From Rotaria macrura (taxonomy: Eukaryota; Rotifera; Eurotatoria; Philodinida; Philodinidae): a stretch of 64,000 nt of DNA. Shown here piece by piece: positions 11,657 to 24,174 of this stretch. Positions within the stretch are counted from its first letter, which is position 1. Each line of letters opens with the position of its first letter. Location of the stretch: the NCBI GenBank assembly GCA_900239685.1, contig OENT01000381.1, forward strand, positions 60,943 to 124,942. Reading direction: 5' to 3'. Position numbers and translations under genes: made by a program. The notes below the pieces were generated by a model. It ran no database searches, had not been told where the DNA came from, and saw only the letters and a list, made by a program, of their open reading frames with translations.

Positions 11657-12877
11657 TTATGATTTTAAATGAATACTAATCAAGTTTTTTTCATCATTGT
11701 TTTGTTCCCACCGGTAATCTATTTGTTTGAGCCTAGCTTTGATATAATCCCCGACAACAATATTATCATAGGAATATGATGAACGTGGCCACCAACCTTG
11801 TAAATAACTAACATGACCACCTTCTAACGTTTTTATTGCAATTAAACATGGATTGTGTAGAACATCATCACTGGGCAAGCCATCAATCGGACATATTGGA
11901 TCATCAATAGCACTTAATATAATTGTTGGAACACGAATATATTTCAACCATATGTTAGGCGATGCTTCACTATAATAATGTTCAACATCACGAAAACCAT
12001 ATTGTGGAACGATAACATGTTTATCAAAGTCACGTATGGTTTTAGATTGATATGCTCGATCAACATTAAGATTCGGTAATGATTGAGTTTTAACAAAATG
12101 ATGTTCATGCTGTCGCATATATCGTATGAGATTATTTGTTAAACGACGATTATACGTATATGTATGCAATAATTGTTCCATATTGGCTGTGGATAAATGC
12201 ATGTCAAAACTAGCACAACAAACAACGGCACCATCCAATGGACAACCATTACTTTCTTCACCTATATACTTTGTTAATATGCCAGCTCCTAGTGAATAGC
12301 CAACAGCAAATAATGGCGTTTGACTTCCGATAGTTTCACGAATGTATTTAACCGATACACGTAAATCATTGGTGTCAGCAGCACAAAATGACCGTGGTGA
12401 TGTTAATTGTGATCGACCACAACCACGTGCATGAACTACTACACAACATAAATTCAACTTAGAATAAGCATATAAAATCATCCAACGAATATATTCATTA
12501 TCTGAACCACCTGTTAAACCATGAAGAATTAATAGAACTGGTTGACCAACATATGGCTGCGTATGCCAATCAATGGCAATGGTACCACCGATGTCGTCAA
12601 CTGGAAGTAGAATACGTTGGAATAATATATTTGGTAACGAACGAAAAGTAGCGCCAAGTACTGTCATGCAATGACCATTAAATATCCATGGTGTTGGACG
12701 ATATTCTTGGAATGATGGACATTGATCGATGATAAATTGATTTTCCTCTGTTTGATTCATAATTATAGTCGATGGGTATCGTTTTACTGTTCTCCATAGA
12801 AATCCGGCAAAAGCAATAGTTGATGAAACAGTAACAAGCCATAGTTGAGAATGAGCTTTCAGATAAGACCAAAGCAT
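11657..12877 (-). CDS. Alpha/beta hydrolase, ABHD1/ABHD3 family
   Basis: Single-exon, 406 residues, matching the usual ~400 length of the family. An N-terminal hydrophobic segment (about residues 11-28) suggests a membrane anchor. Family marks in order: the PTPWIFNGHCMTVLGA entry motif at 61-76, oxyanion-type HGLTGGS at 119-125, HARGCGRS at 149-156, the nucleophile elbow GYSLGAG at 193-199 (Ser195), the acid in SAIDDP (Asp325/326) and the catalytic His355 in EGGHVSYLQGWWP. The triad is therefore intact. ABHD1/3 relatives act as membrane lipid hydrolases (ABHD3 on phosphatidylcholines with medium chains), so a phospholipase role is inferred. No introns, unlike most neighbours, which could reflect retroposition or ordinary intron loss. 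Confidence 0.92.
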   Translation of the reverse strand: MLWSYLKAHSQLWLVTVSSTIAFAGFLWRTVKRYPSTIIMNQTEENQFIIDQCPSFQEYRPTPWIFNGHCMTVLGATFRSLPNILFQRILLPVDDIGGTIAIDWHTQPYVGQPVLLILHGLTGGSDNEYIRWMILYAYSKLNLCCVVVHARGCGRSQLTSPRSFCAADTNDLRVSVKYIRETIGSQTPLFAVGYSLGAGILTKYIGEESNGCPLDGAVVCCASFDMHLSTANMEQLLHTYTYNRRLTNNLIRYMRQHEHHFVKTQSLPNLNVDRAYQSKTIRDFDKHVIVPQYGFRDVEHYYSEASPNIWLKYIRVPTIILSAIDDPICPIDGLPSDDVLHNPCLIAIKTLEGGHVSYLQGWWPRSSYSYDNIVVGDYIKARLKQIDYRWEQNNDEKNLISIHLKS

Positions 12878-15800
12878 GTTAACATTAATTTAAATGATTT
12901 TTAAGGAATACATTTTTTTGTTTTTGTCTCCATTACTATTGACATAAGTAGCGCAGAGAGGAGGACGCCTTGATTCACTAAGTATTTTTTTATCTTTTTT
13001 TCTTTCTTCCTATACAAAAAATAAGCTAGAATAGTTATCAATGAATCGATTAGGAGTGACATCTATAGTTCCAGTTTCTGTGTTCCCAAAGATCTATATT
13101 AGTCAGTGATAAGTTGAAAATGAACAGATCATGTAGCGAAAAACTTCATAATACAATAGAATAATGTGAAATTTTTGTTTTTCATTTGACCCGAAAATTG
13201 CATAATCTAGATAACATAAGATTCATTCATAGATTAGTTTTAGAGTGTTATCGTAAACAAGACACTTATGTGTTATCAAAACACACGACACAAAGCTTCG
13301 ATGAGTACATTTCTAGAAAACATGCTATTTTTTTAATAGTTTGTCAATAAATATTATTCAATGACGATGAAACATATAAAATAAAGAGAATCTCATTTAT
13401 AACTATTAATCATATGAATATGAAACGAAAGAAGAGAGAGATTAAATATCTTAATTAATTATAACTAAGTTCATTATTTTATACGTTTGCATTGAAGAAC
13501 ATCGATTATACGAACTATAAGACTTATTTGATTAATAGGCATTGGTCATGCGATCATTACCAGCTAGCAGATATCGATATACTATGACAGTTTTACAATA
13601 ACTACTAATAGTTGTCAACATTATACAATAAATATGCGCATGTCATTTACGATGACATGTAGAATGTAAGATTAGTTATTACGAAACATTTTAAATACTA
13701 TTTGTTACAAATAAGTATGATTCCATTGAAAAAGTGAAACATATTCGCTTTATTTAGATGTAGAGAAAGCCATTTAATTCATTAATTTAAAATATCAAGT
13801 GTTCGTATCCAATGTAAACACTATTGTATAAAGAATTATGAGTAAAGATAATATAGTTATAACTTGTTCAAATATTTGTCTATATTATTATTATTACTGG
13901 TCCCGTTTATGATTTGAGTGTTCAACTTCACCTGCTAGGTTCGATACACTCAGAAAATAATTGACCTCTCGATGTTAGTACTTGAGAATAAGATCATGTT
14001 AGGTCATCAATATATAGTCTAACGTAATAGAATTGAGAAAAAAAAATACAATGATCTTCTTCAGTTTACAAAAATTGAACGTGGCAATGATATTCGAAAA
14101 GAATCTGTTGTGAAATGTAAAAAAATTAAGATATTTACTTGTAACACAGATCATATCTTCAGAATAACACTACTTCAGCCTAAAATTGAATTCTTGAAAA
14201 CTGTTCTAAGAATAAAATGATCAAAGTCAAATTAATATCAAATAAAATTCATATTTAATTGAACTTTTAAAATGTCTACTGAAAAATAGTGGAATCATTC
14301 CAGTCTAATGCGTGAACAATCGAGTATAAAATAAATTTGTATGTGTTCTCTCAAACTTGAATTGATAATCATTATAATTAATACGATACGTGTATAATCG
14401 AAAAAGAAACTCAAAGTTTAATTCATTGATTATGACAGAAAATAAAGTTCTTCGTAAACATTAGATTAACTCATACACTTACAAATAAGTTACGTAAACA
14501 CAAAGAAATAAATCTACAATTGAGCAAACCCAATCGTCTTTGCTCACTATAGCTCCTTTTTATTGAACGAATTATGACAGTTTTGTACTAACGATGAATA
14601 TTTCTTTATCAATTATTTTGCTTTCCTTTCGTATGAACTAACATGATATTGTATATTAAAAAAAGTCTCAACTGCCACATTTTCAATAAAAGTATGACTG
14701 AGTGTTAGACAATCGAATTCAAAATTGAAACATGACCACGTCAAACTTTTAAGAACGTATCACAAAAACAAAATTGATAAATTCTTCATGTACATGTCTG
14801 AATATTAATCATAAAAATGAATTGATTTAGTTCTCACACAAAATGTTGCATTAACTTATATCAACTCAATAAATTTTGAGAAACGGAGAAGACATATTCT
14901 TTGCATATTCTACACAACTAATATATGAAACTACTCGTACTATTAGTATCTGAAGGCAGAAACTAGTATTGTTGAATAAATACTTGTTCGCTACCTTTAT
15001 CATTATTTATTTCATTCTGTTTGAAATAACGTAGCAACTGCGAAAAAAAGAGCCGTCGAGAAACATGTTTATGAAGAATCAACTCTCTTTCATTACTAGC
15101 TTTTATCATCGCGCGAGCATAAAATTATAGAATATTAGTGCAAGATTATTTCAATGAAACTGACAATATAAACAAAGTTTAATTTGTAACTACGTAGAGA
15201 AAAACTCAACAAAATATCAAGCAAATTTCAACGAAACAGCATGCCTTTTCAGAGTTAAATCAAATATAAGTTAGTATTTGAGATACCATTATTGAATTCG
15301 GCCCCTACATTAAATTTATTGAAGAATTCAGAATAAATACTAATAAGAACTCGACATGATGGAAAATCAAAGTTAACGAGTAATACTACACGTTCTAATC
15401 GAATACTATTGTTCAGTTGAGATTAATTAGTCGTACTTGCATTATTTTTCATTGAATGATAGAAAATCGAAATTTGAACTTTGGTTATAATATAAACTTT
15501 GATTTGAAGCCGATGTTTTGTTTTAAAAATAAAAATATCGACACATATTATATTGAAACAGTTGTTCTACTGCTTTTTTATGTATTTGTTTTTGTTGAGG
15601 TTATAAAAATGATTACTGATATTTATTATTCATCTCATCTCATCGCACTTAATTTTTTCCTATTTTTTAGTGAGAGATATTAAATACAAATCAAATAGAA
15701 TAGAAAACATCGTTTTATGTTGATACTCATCTTCTAGAAAATGCGACCTTTCGAGATTCTTTTTTGATGAGATATTATTTTCACAAATAGATCAGTATAG

Positions 15801-18800
15801 TATTACTTTAAAATAACTGAATTTGCACTTACTGACTTATTGTTCGAATTGAGTATAAAATGAATAAATATTAACTACTTGTAGCTATCAACTTTCGTCT
15901 ATAATAGTTAAGGAATCCCCATAGAGTTCCCCCAAAATCTCCTTGTAAGCTCACAACAGGGTGTCCTCGCACATTCACCAAGCAGTTTATCGGGAGCTCA
16001 TAGGGATTGATTTTTAAAGCATCTTGCGAGTGCTTCACATATGTCAATCGCTGATAATTTGTATCAAATTCTTGCTTTCATTAGTCCGTTTTTTTTCAGA
16101 AAAAAGGAATTCTACAATGATTTTAGAGAGGTCTGAAAAGATTCCTTAGGATCTGCTCTGAAATGCACTTAAAGGCCATTTCACAATAATATATTGTTCA
16201 TTTTTTAGTAGCCAAAATTCATATTTTCGTAAAATTTGGCATCTTTTTTAAAAGAATTTTCTATCCAACTCGTTTAGTCAGCCTCATCTCAACGAAAGAA
16301 ATTCGACGATTTGTTGTCAATTTATGCTCAAACGATGAGTTGTCGGTTTGAGAACTCGGGTGTAAGTCCCACTGATACTTGTCACTTGCCGAAGATTCAT
16401 ACTAATAATAGACAGTTATTTCATTTGAACTTTCTTTTCTATTTTCATAGATGCGACAGAAATCGGTGAATCCATTCCTATACTTCCGTCATAAATATCC
16501 TTGGAGTCGCTGTCGGGAATACCCCCGAAGATTCTTTTTCATTTTTTCGTTCTCTCTTAAGATCGAAGAGTCCCTAGAGGTTTAATCATGGAATCACTGG
16601 AGGTTAAACACTTTTCGAGGACTCCACGTCGATTTGATAAAAGGTTCTCGACTTGAGTTGTCAATTATCGAATACGACCTTTTTTAGTAAAATGATAAGC
16701 TTCTGTCCTCTCCGCTACATTGAGATCTTCTAGTAATCAGATTTGATCAATTATGCTGTGAAAACTTGACGAGAAAGACCTGATTTTTAAATATTTATAT
16801 GTCACCTATGAAATACCATTAAACAAACTAGTGTAGCGTTACTAACTTTATACAATGGATCCGATGCACCATTTTTACTCCAACAAATATTGCATTTTAA
16901 AGCAGATGAATGTAAAGCTGTTGAGAAAACTTGGTTTTTGTTTCCCAAAAAACGCCTAACGTTTGATTATTTTCTAATTTTTCCGAATATGGTTACTTAT
17001 AGTCATAGTAACTCGTAGATATTGAGTAAACCTCTTGCACTACCTAATCGCTCGTAAGTTTGCACTGTGCATAACGTAGACCGTATGGAAGATTTGGAAC
17101 TCTGAAAAAGATGGATATGCTACTGTTTCAGCATACGGCATAATATACATCAAAAGATGGAACTGTGGTATTTTCTAGTTGAAATTATATTCATGAACAG
17201 GTCAATTTGTGACTCAAATGTTCTGAAAGTTTCGGCTGAAACCATTATTTTCATTCTGAGATCTGAGAGCCTTGAATATATTACTCGTATTTATGTAAAC
17301 TGCTTGAGTTTCCAATTTTTTGGTAGTTTTTAATATCTAAGGGCGGAAACATTTTCTTTGAACTGAAGTTTTTCAGATATTCTAGTGACAGATAGATCTT
17401 TTTGTGCTCGTGATCTCGAATGGAAATATCGTGATTTCCTTTTTAGTATATACGGTGTCGGAGACTGAAATTGGAGTAAAATCCAGGTAAGTTTGAACAA
17501 GAGGTCTAAGGAAATGTATGCTATTGAGATTTTTCGTTCTTCAATGAATTTTGTACAATGCACAACGTCTGGAGTAAAAGGCTACTGAGGATTTGAGAAT
17601 TTTTTCTCAAGAGTATATTTCTAATCCAGTCTAGAAATGCACCTTACTGCTACAGGAAATGTTGAAGTTGATAGAGAGTCCTGAGCAGTGTTACTAAGTG
17701 TCGATCTGATCGTTAGAAGTTAAAGTCACAGAAAGGTATATTTAAAAATAGAAACAATCGATTAATACTAACTGAGACACAATAAAAAGTGATTGTTTCA
17801 ATTCATGAAAAAAGTGTAACAGCGTCATGTTTGCTTTTTACAATTTTAATAAATTCATCTATTTGACTAAGAATAGGATCGAAAGTTTATTCAAGGGGAA
17901 CTATAATGGATAACTAAGACAATCATAGACAGTTAATAGTCGTGTTGGTTTATAATCAACCTTTATGAATCGAAGCATTGTAATAGAATGTGATGAACTT
18001 CATTTTTGCTTCAAATTATGTTGTGTGTTCATTAGAACTGATGACAGAATGTTGACATAGGGCTATTTGTCGTAGCCTTTCAGACGTTTTTACTCGTTCT
18101 AATCTGATTAATTTCACTCGTCTCTACGTATAAAATCAAGCAGCACAATAGTCTGTTTGTTTTTCGTGTTCTTGTAGTTTGCAATAAATCTCTCGGATCA
18201 GATGCAAGACATATTGATTGAAGAACGAAGATCATTTGTTGACATTGTTCTTTGATAGCCAATACCCCGAAGCAAAAAAAAGTAGTAAAATGATATGTGA
18301 AATAAGAACGAGAATGGTGTGATGTAGAGAATAAATATATGGACAGAGCTTACGACTAATTATTTTCTATTGATGACCGAGCCTTCTCAGATGATTATAG
18401 GTCACATTAGAAAGGAACAGTTCATTTTAAAAATGCTGATAAGTGTGAGACATTGTAAAAGGAATGACGACAAAGCGAACTCAAAAGCCATTCAACTACA
18501 AGTCAGATCTTTGTATAAAATAGAATAATCAGACATATGACAACTTAAAGATCTACTCCGTAGCTTTTTAGAAATGAAATATTTAAGAATTACAGTCTGT
18601 CATTGGCCTCTATTGCCAAATACAGTTTGGAAAAAAATTAAACAATCATATTTTTTACTTATTTATGCCTCGAACTTATTTTTCTTTGTTTCAATACATT
18701 TATTAGTCGTTCAATTCATCTTAATTTGGCCTCCGAAACTTTACATATTATTTCTCTTAAGTAGAAGTACCAAACCCGAAAAGGCGAATAAAATCTTCTG

Positions 18801-19990
18801 GTAGAAATTTTTTCTGCATTTTGCTTACATTAACTATATAGATATTTGAATCATACATCAATTATCAAACAACCCTTTTCATCTCATCCTTTAGTTTAAT
18901 CAATGCTGCGTAAAATCACGTATCAAATAAAATCATCTTGAAAGATTCGGCAGTGAAAATGCCTCAATTCGTTTGTTGAGTATTCACAGCATACATACTT
19001 CAATTATTTCAAGTATTATTACACATCAATTTTATAAAAAGTTTCTCATAGCATTGTTTCGTTTCGACAATTGAATCAGGCGGCAATACGAGAAGTTCTA
19101 TTTGTTCTCTGGAAAAAAGAAATAGTATTGTAACATTTGTCTCCGGTCTCAATCAAGAATTAAATAGATCCACTCACTGTATTTTGTAATTGTCAATACA
19201 TTTATGTTTCGCCAATGTTATAAAGAAACTTTTGTATCATAAAACAATTTTCAATAAAAATTATAATGATGACATATTTCGAACCTTGAAAATCAAAATT
19301 TTTTGACATTCCGGGTATGATGGTAAAATATTCACTGCCAAAGATATTCCTGACGAAAGTTAAGTCTTGTCATCATCATTGATTATTGAATATCAACTTG
19401 AGTATTATAGTGTCTTCTACTTCTCATTATTTAGTTAATACCAATAACTATATTTATCCAATAAAAGAAGAACTATGTTCATTAGATAGTATATCATAAT
19501 ATGAGCATCTGTGAGTAATCTCCAGCAAGTATCCCTTAAGTATTAGGAAAATTTTCAGTCGACCAATGTCAAAACATTAAAAAAATATATGAACCAACAT
19601 TCCCATTTATGACTTTTTAGGAAAACTCTAAATGCATGAAGTTTCTACTGTAGGATGCCATTCAATCTATAAATATTCTAATTTTTACAATTAGGAAATG
19701 ATTGTATTTTGGTGTTCTTTGCTCTTTGAATAAATTCGTACGATATTGGTCGCATTGAAAAATGATAACTCCATCATATTAGAGTATTCACATCGACATC
19801 ATTTTAATAAGACCAAATCAAATCATAGAAGAATTGGATATGAATACGAAAGAAATAATGAGACTGGCGTAGATTGGCAATTATGAAATGTTGCCATAGA
19901 TCATTTAATTTCAACTACTTATTTTCCTAGCAAATTGAAAAACCATCAGTCTCTTATTAATCTTTGGCAGTCGAAGAAACTTTGATAATA
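12878..19990. other. 7.1 kb gene-free DNA upstream of the foldback element
   Basis: No convincing gene on either strand; the longest open frames are under 80 codons and lack domain signatures or splice support. About 15900-17700 looks slightly richer in G+C and poorer in A/T homopolymers than its surroundings, which may mark an old, decayed insertion, but I could not define ends, repeats or coding remnants. Together with 21045-24174 it forms the largest gene desert of the window, next to an Islet gene. Confidence 0.45.
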
Positions 19991-21044
19991 TTAACCCTTT
20001 CCGGTCCGATGGTACCAAAAGGGGCACATTTTGAAATTCTTTTATTAAAAACTGTTTCAAACGGGTGTTGAATATCGCTCTGATATCATAATAATTAAAT
20101 GCACCAGTGTTATCATTTATTCAGCCTTCATTCAAGATAAATGTGCTTTGCGTTCTCAACGCAGCATAATGAGAGCTGAGTACCATGGAGAATCTCCACA
20201 ATCAGAACTATCACTGTTTCGAACATCTCATAAAAGTCAATATTCGAAGGACCAACTGCAAATCGTTTGTTGATAGATTCTCCGTTTCCATCACTACTAA
20301 AGACAGCACTTCAGTAATGAATCATACAAGAAAAAGCAAGAACGCTACCTTTTGGTTACATTCAGTCGTAACGGTACAAACATGTCAAAAAATGAATCTT
20401 TTTTTCTATCTAAAGGAGTTTGATGGTTTACACTGTTTCTTAATCTATACCATGAAACTAGAACAAAGATTATGTTTCTACCTTTTCTCTCGATGGCTCA
20501 ACTTAGTTATCGCTAGAATACTGTGAAATATCATGGGATTAAGCAAAATGTTGTCTGTTTTCCTGAGATAAGACGTAGAATTTAGAGAAGCTTTGAGAGT
20601 TTTCGAAGCATCCAGCAGTGATTGTCAATGGTTCGATATCTTCTAGTTCGAAAACTCCCAGAGCTTCTCCAAATTCTACGTCTTATCTCAAGAAAAAAGG
20701 TAAAATTTTGCATAATTCCATGATATTTCACGATATTCCAGCGATAAGTTAGTTGAGATATTGAGGGAAGAGGTAGAAACGTAATCTTTGTTCTAGTTTC
20801 AAGATATGGATTAAGAAAACCTATAAACCATCAAACTCCTTCAGGGAGAAAAAACTCTAATTTTTTGATATGTTTGTACCATTACTGCCGCATGTGACCA
20901 AAAGATAACATCAAGTCGTTTTGTGACTCACCATCTTCCCTGAATCGAATACTAGGTTTTCGATATCTACGCAGTGACTCAAGTCTAAATACAATGGAGA
21001 AGATTTTTTTACACTCCTTCTGGTAGCCAGTCGGAAAGAGTTAA
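19991..21044. mobile_element. TTAA-flanked foldback (piggyBac-type) non-autonomous element
   Basis: A 1046 bp element (19995-21040) is flanked on both sides by TTAA (19991-19994 and 21041-21044). The ends are inverted: left CCCTTTCCGGTCCGATGGTA, right (reverse complement) CTCTTTCCGACTGGCTACCA. TTAA duplication with CCC/CTCTTT termini is the hallmark of piggyBac-type transposons. Internally it is a giant inverted repeat: about 20335-20610 pairs with about 20640-20915 across a roughly 40 bp loop at high identity (for example GAGATAAGACGTAGAATTT against AAATTCTACGTCTTATCTC). The left arm carries about 200 bp not present in the right arm. No transposase is present, so it must have been mobilised in trans. 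The open frame at 20185-20526 is a by-product of the arm sequence. Confidence 0.85.
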
Positions 21045-24000
21045 TGGCAAAACGATCAGAGAAATCATGATTCTCGATCATATTTCATGCATGCACTGCT
21101 TGTTTTCTTCTAGATTTGCCCAGTGTGTCTTCGAGGGAATGTTTGAAGAAGTGCGATGTGAGTCAAATATTTTGTCTACGAATGATTACTCTTACGGTAC
21201 TTCAAATACTACGAAATTTGCAACCAGAGCGAGCATTTTCTTGATAAGATATTCCATGTAAAAAGAAACAAATCGTCATATTTCTCAAAAAGTTGGCCAA
21301 CTTGATTTTCTCTTAAACGCATATTGTCTCAACATCAAAGATGGGGTCGGTTCGATTTGACAAAATTGGCAATGGGCCCCATCTCTGTTAAGAACTGTGG
21401 TATTCTACGGATTGTGTCAAGTGTCGATGAATACATTATCATATAAAAAAATGAATTTACGTTGATATTCTGTGAAACTAGATATCCATTCAAAATGACA
21501 TTTTTTCTGGATATCTCATACAATGACAGGAGATGAGTTCGAAACCTATGTTTTGAATCCATAAAATAACTGAGCATAACGATAACTAGTAACGATCATA
21601 AATAGAAAATTGCGCGCTTTGATTATAAACAAATCAAATCTTCCAATATAGTTGTATTTAGATATGTTTTTAAACATTTGATAATTTGATGATTTCCAAT
21701 TGAAACTATATAGTTTAAAATAGTATGATTTGTTAATTATGATTATTATTATTATTATAGTAGACAATTTGAATAGAGTACATCATTCAGTTCTCAAAAT
21801 AGAAGTTCTGTTAGATTATAGTAATTTACTATCCTAATCTATGTCAAAAGTAAAATTCGTCTTATGTGAGTTGAATGATGGATGATGATACAAACTACTA
21901 TCCGTTTATCAATATTTGCTAAATTTAATAATTTCTGATTTTGATCTTTCTTACGAACTCAGCAAGAAACTGATATGCTCAATATTTTTATTCTTAACAG
22001 CAACCAGTTGAAGTCCATGTGTTCGACTACTTTGAAACTACGATACACTTACTAAAAGTGATGACATAACAACCCTTTTCATTTTAATATTTTTTCTTAA
22101 ATGCAATCAAAAAACTTTTAAATGTAAAAAACATTAAAAAAATTCCCAAGAAAAAGTATTCAAAAATTAAGTCCTCAAAACTAAAACCAAACACGTAGAA
22201 AAATAAAACAAAAAAAGATTAAGAAAAAATAACAATGAAACATTTTACCGAAAATTATAAAACTTTATACAGAATGAATGCTCTACCTATATTGGGTAAA
22301 GTAAATTGTGAGCTGAGATCTCACGGTTACTTTCTTTGATATAGGCAGTGTGTGGCTATGTTTTAGCACTAGCTTATGACCAGTTGCAAATAACGGGAAT
22401 CATTTCTTATGGATTGGTATCAGTCTACAGTGAAGCAGACGCTTCAGATAATGCGAAGCAGTTGCAAGAAAGAAGCATCAGAGAAGACAATGACTTGCTT
22501 GTTATATTTAACTTCAAATGAACTAGAATGATCTGACGGCTAGGCATATTCAAGATTCTCGTGTAAGCCGAATTCATTGAGCTATAGATATTGTTCAAAA
22601 GAAAAAATCTCAAACACTACCTTGAAATGTCGTTTGATTGCATAAATCGTTGATGGTTCTCGACAAATTTCGAATCTTTTAGTTTTTCAAAGAACGAACA
22701 ATTTTCCCCCGATTTTTTCTTGGTTCTTTTTTCATTAAAACAAGAATGAGTACATGAACAAGTATTCTCTAAAGTAAAGCATTCCAAACGGATGGTCCTC
22801 AAGAATCACAATTTAAGATTTCATAAACAAATGAAAACTCAAAGTGGCATACTAATGTAAACCGTATCCTTATGAATTCTTTTGATATGCATACTTCAAA
22901 GACGGTAACTATTAGCAATTGACGATGAGAGTAAATTTAAGATGGGTAAAGTATCATCTAACAAGGATGTTCAGTTGACAAAGAAAACTCAACGAATCAT
23001 CTTAGAACTTACTTTTAACGACGTTTTGAAAAGTATTTTAAAATAGAAAATGAGTTGAAGAACATTCGATTGAAAATGTCGCTAGGGATTATCTAAGATT
23101 GTACTGTACGCGCCATTACTTATTTTCTGAAGTAATATTATATCATCATTGATGAATTTTCTACTATCATCAGTCACTTTTTTATAAATCTAATATCTTC
23201 TACTCATTGAAATCGAATGTATATTATAAATTAGATTTTTATTATATTGTTTATAACATGTTTCTTGTAGTTTTCTGTCAATCTACATTATGAATCATAA
23301 TTCCATAGACAGGAGTTAATACAGTGGAAGAAATGGAATCCTTCTGAGAAGCTATAGGATATAGCAGGCATTTAGATAGGGCTAAAAACGTACTATTTTT
23401 ACCTGGATGTTCTTCTTTGTTAATTCGCTAGACAAGAAATTTTTTTAGAAATCCATCGATACGAATCATTTACTTAATATTTAAATCAAAATCAAAATTC
23501 TCTTATAACGGAATGACATTGTTTTTCATCGTAACGGTCATAATCATCGAATGTTTGCCAATTTATTGAAAAACGTTGTGTAGATCAATATTATTTTTAC
23601 TTTTATTCTACATTTTTCTTTTTCAAACTTTTCCCTATCGATAGGCAAATGTGTTTTGAAAAAAAATATCCTTTTAAACATTCACTGTAAATGATCTTAC
23701 GAGCAACGAAACCCTGCGGCTATTCTAAAAAGAACGTACGTATATGTATCTATCTATATATATATATATATATTCCATAAGAAAAGTGAAATGTATTACA
23801 CTACTTCTCTTCGAAAGAAAATGAACGAGTACTTCTTTCTTGAAACTTGAATATTTTAAAAACAAGTATCTTCATTACTTTTATCAAATCTTCTTTCGAG
23901 AGTAGCAAAAAACACAAACTAAACTTGTATATGCATCAATTATAATATATTTTTAAATGCAAGGAAAAAAATCGTGAAAATTCAAAAAGAAAAAAAGAAA

Positions 24001-24174
24001 AGAAATCGAATACATATGCTCTTTGCTCTGACTACACACACACACAAATACAAATAAAAACGAGTAAACATATCTCGTTGAATTTCGTCTTTTAATTTTT
24101 CATATATATATATACATGTGCACACTAACACACACGCCCACACACTCACACATATAAAGACATGCTCTGTTTAA
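21045..24174. other. 3.1 kb gene-free DNA downstream of the Islet-like gene
   Basis: AT-rich, no gene recognised. It includes the 3' flank of the minus-strand Islet gene ending at 24175. Microsatellites cluster near that gene: (TA)n at about 23755-23772 and CA-rich runs at about 24033-24050 and 24120-24155. Confidence 0.45.
23755..23772. repeat. (TA)n microsatellite
   Basis: Simple alternating TA run in the 3' flank of the first Islet gene; no other content. Confidence 0.8.

Noticed and set aside
13930..13950. tRNA B-box-like GGTTCGAT
   Set aside because: No matching A box, acceptor stem or anticodon arm could be drawn around it.
20185..20526. 113-codon open frame inside the foldback element
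   Set aside because: It lies in the inverted-repeat arm, has no domain, and the mirrored arm does not preserve the frame.
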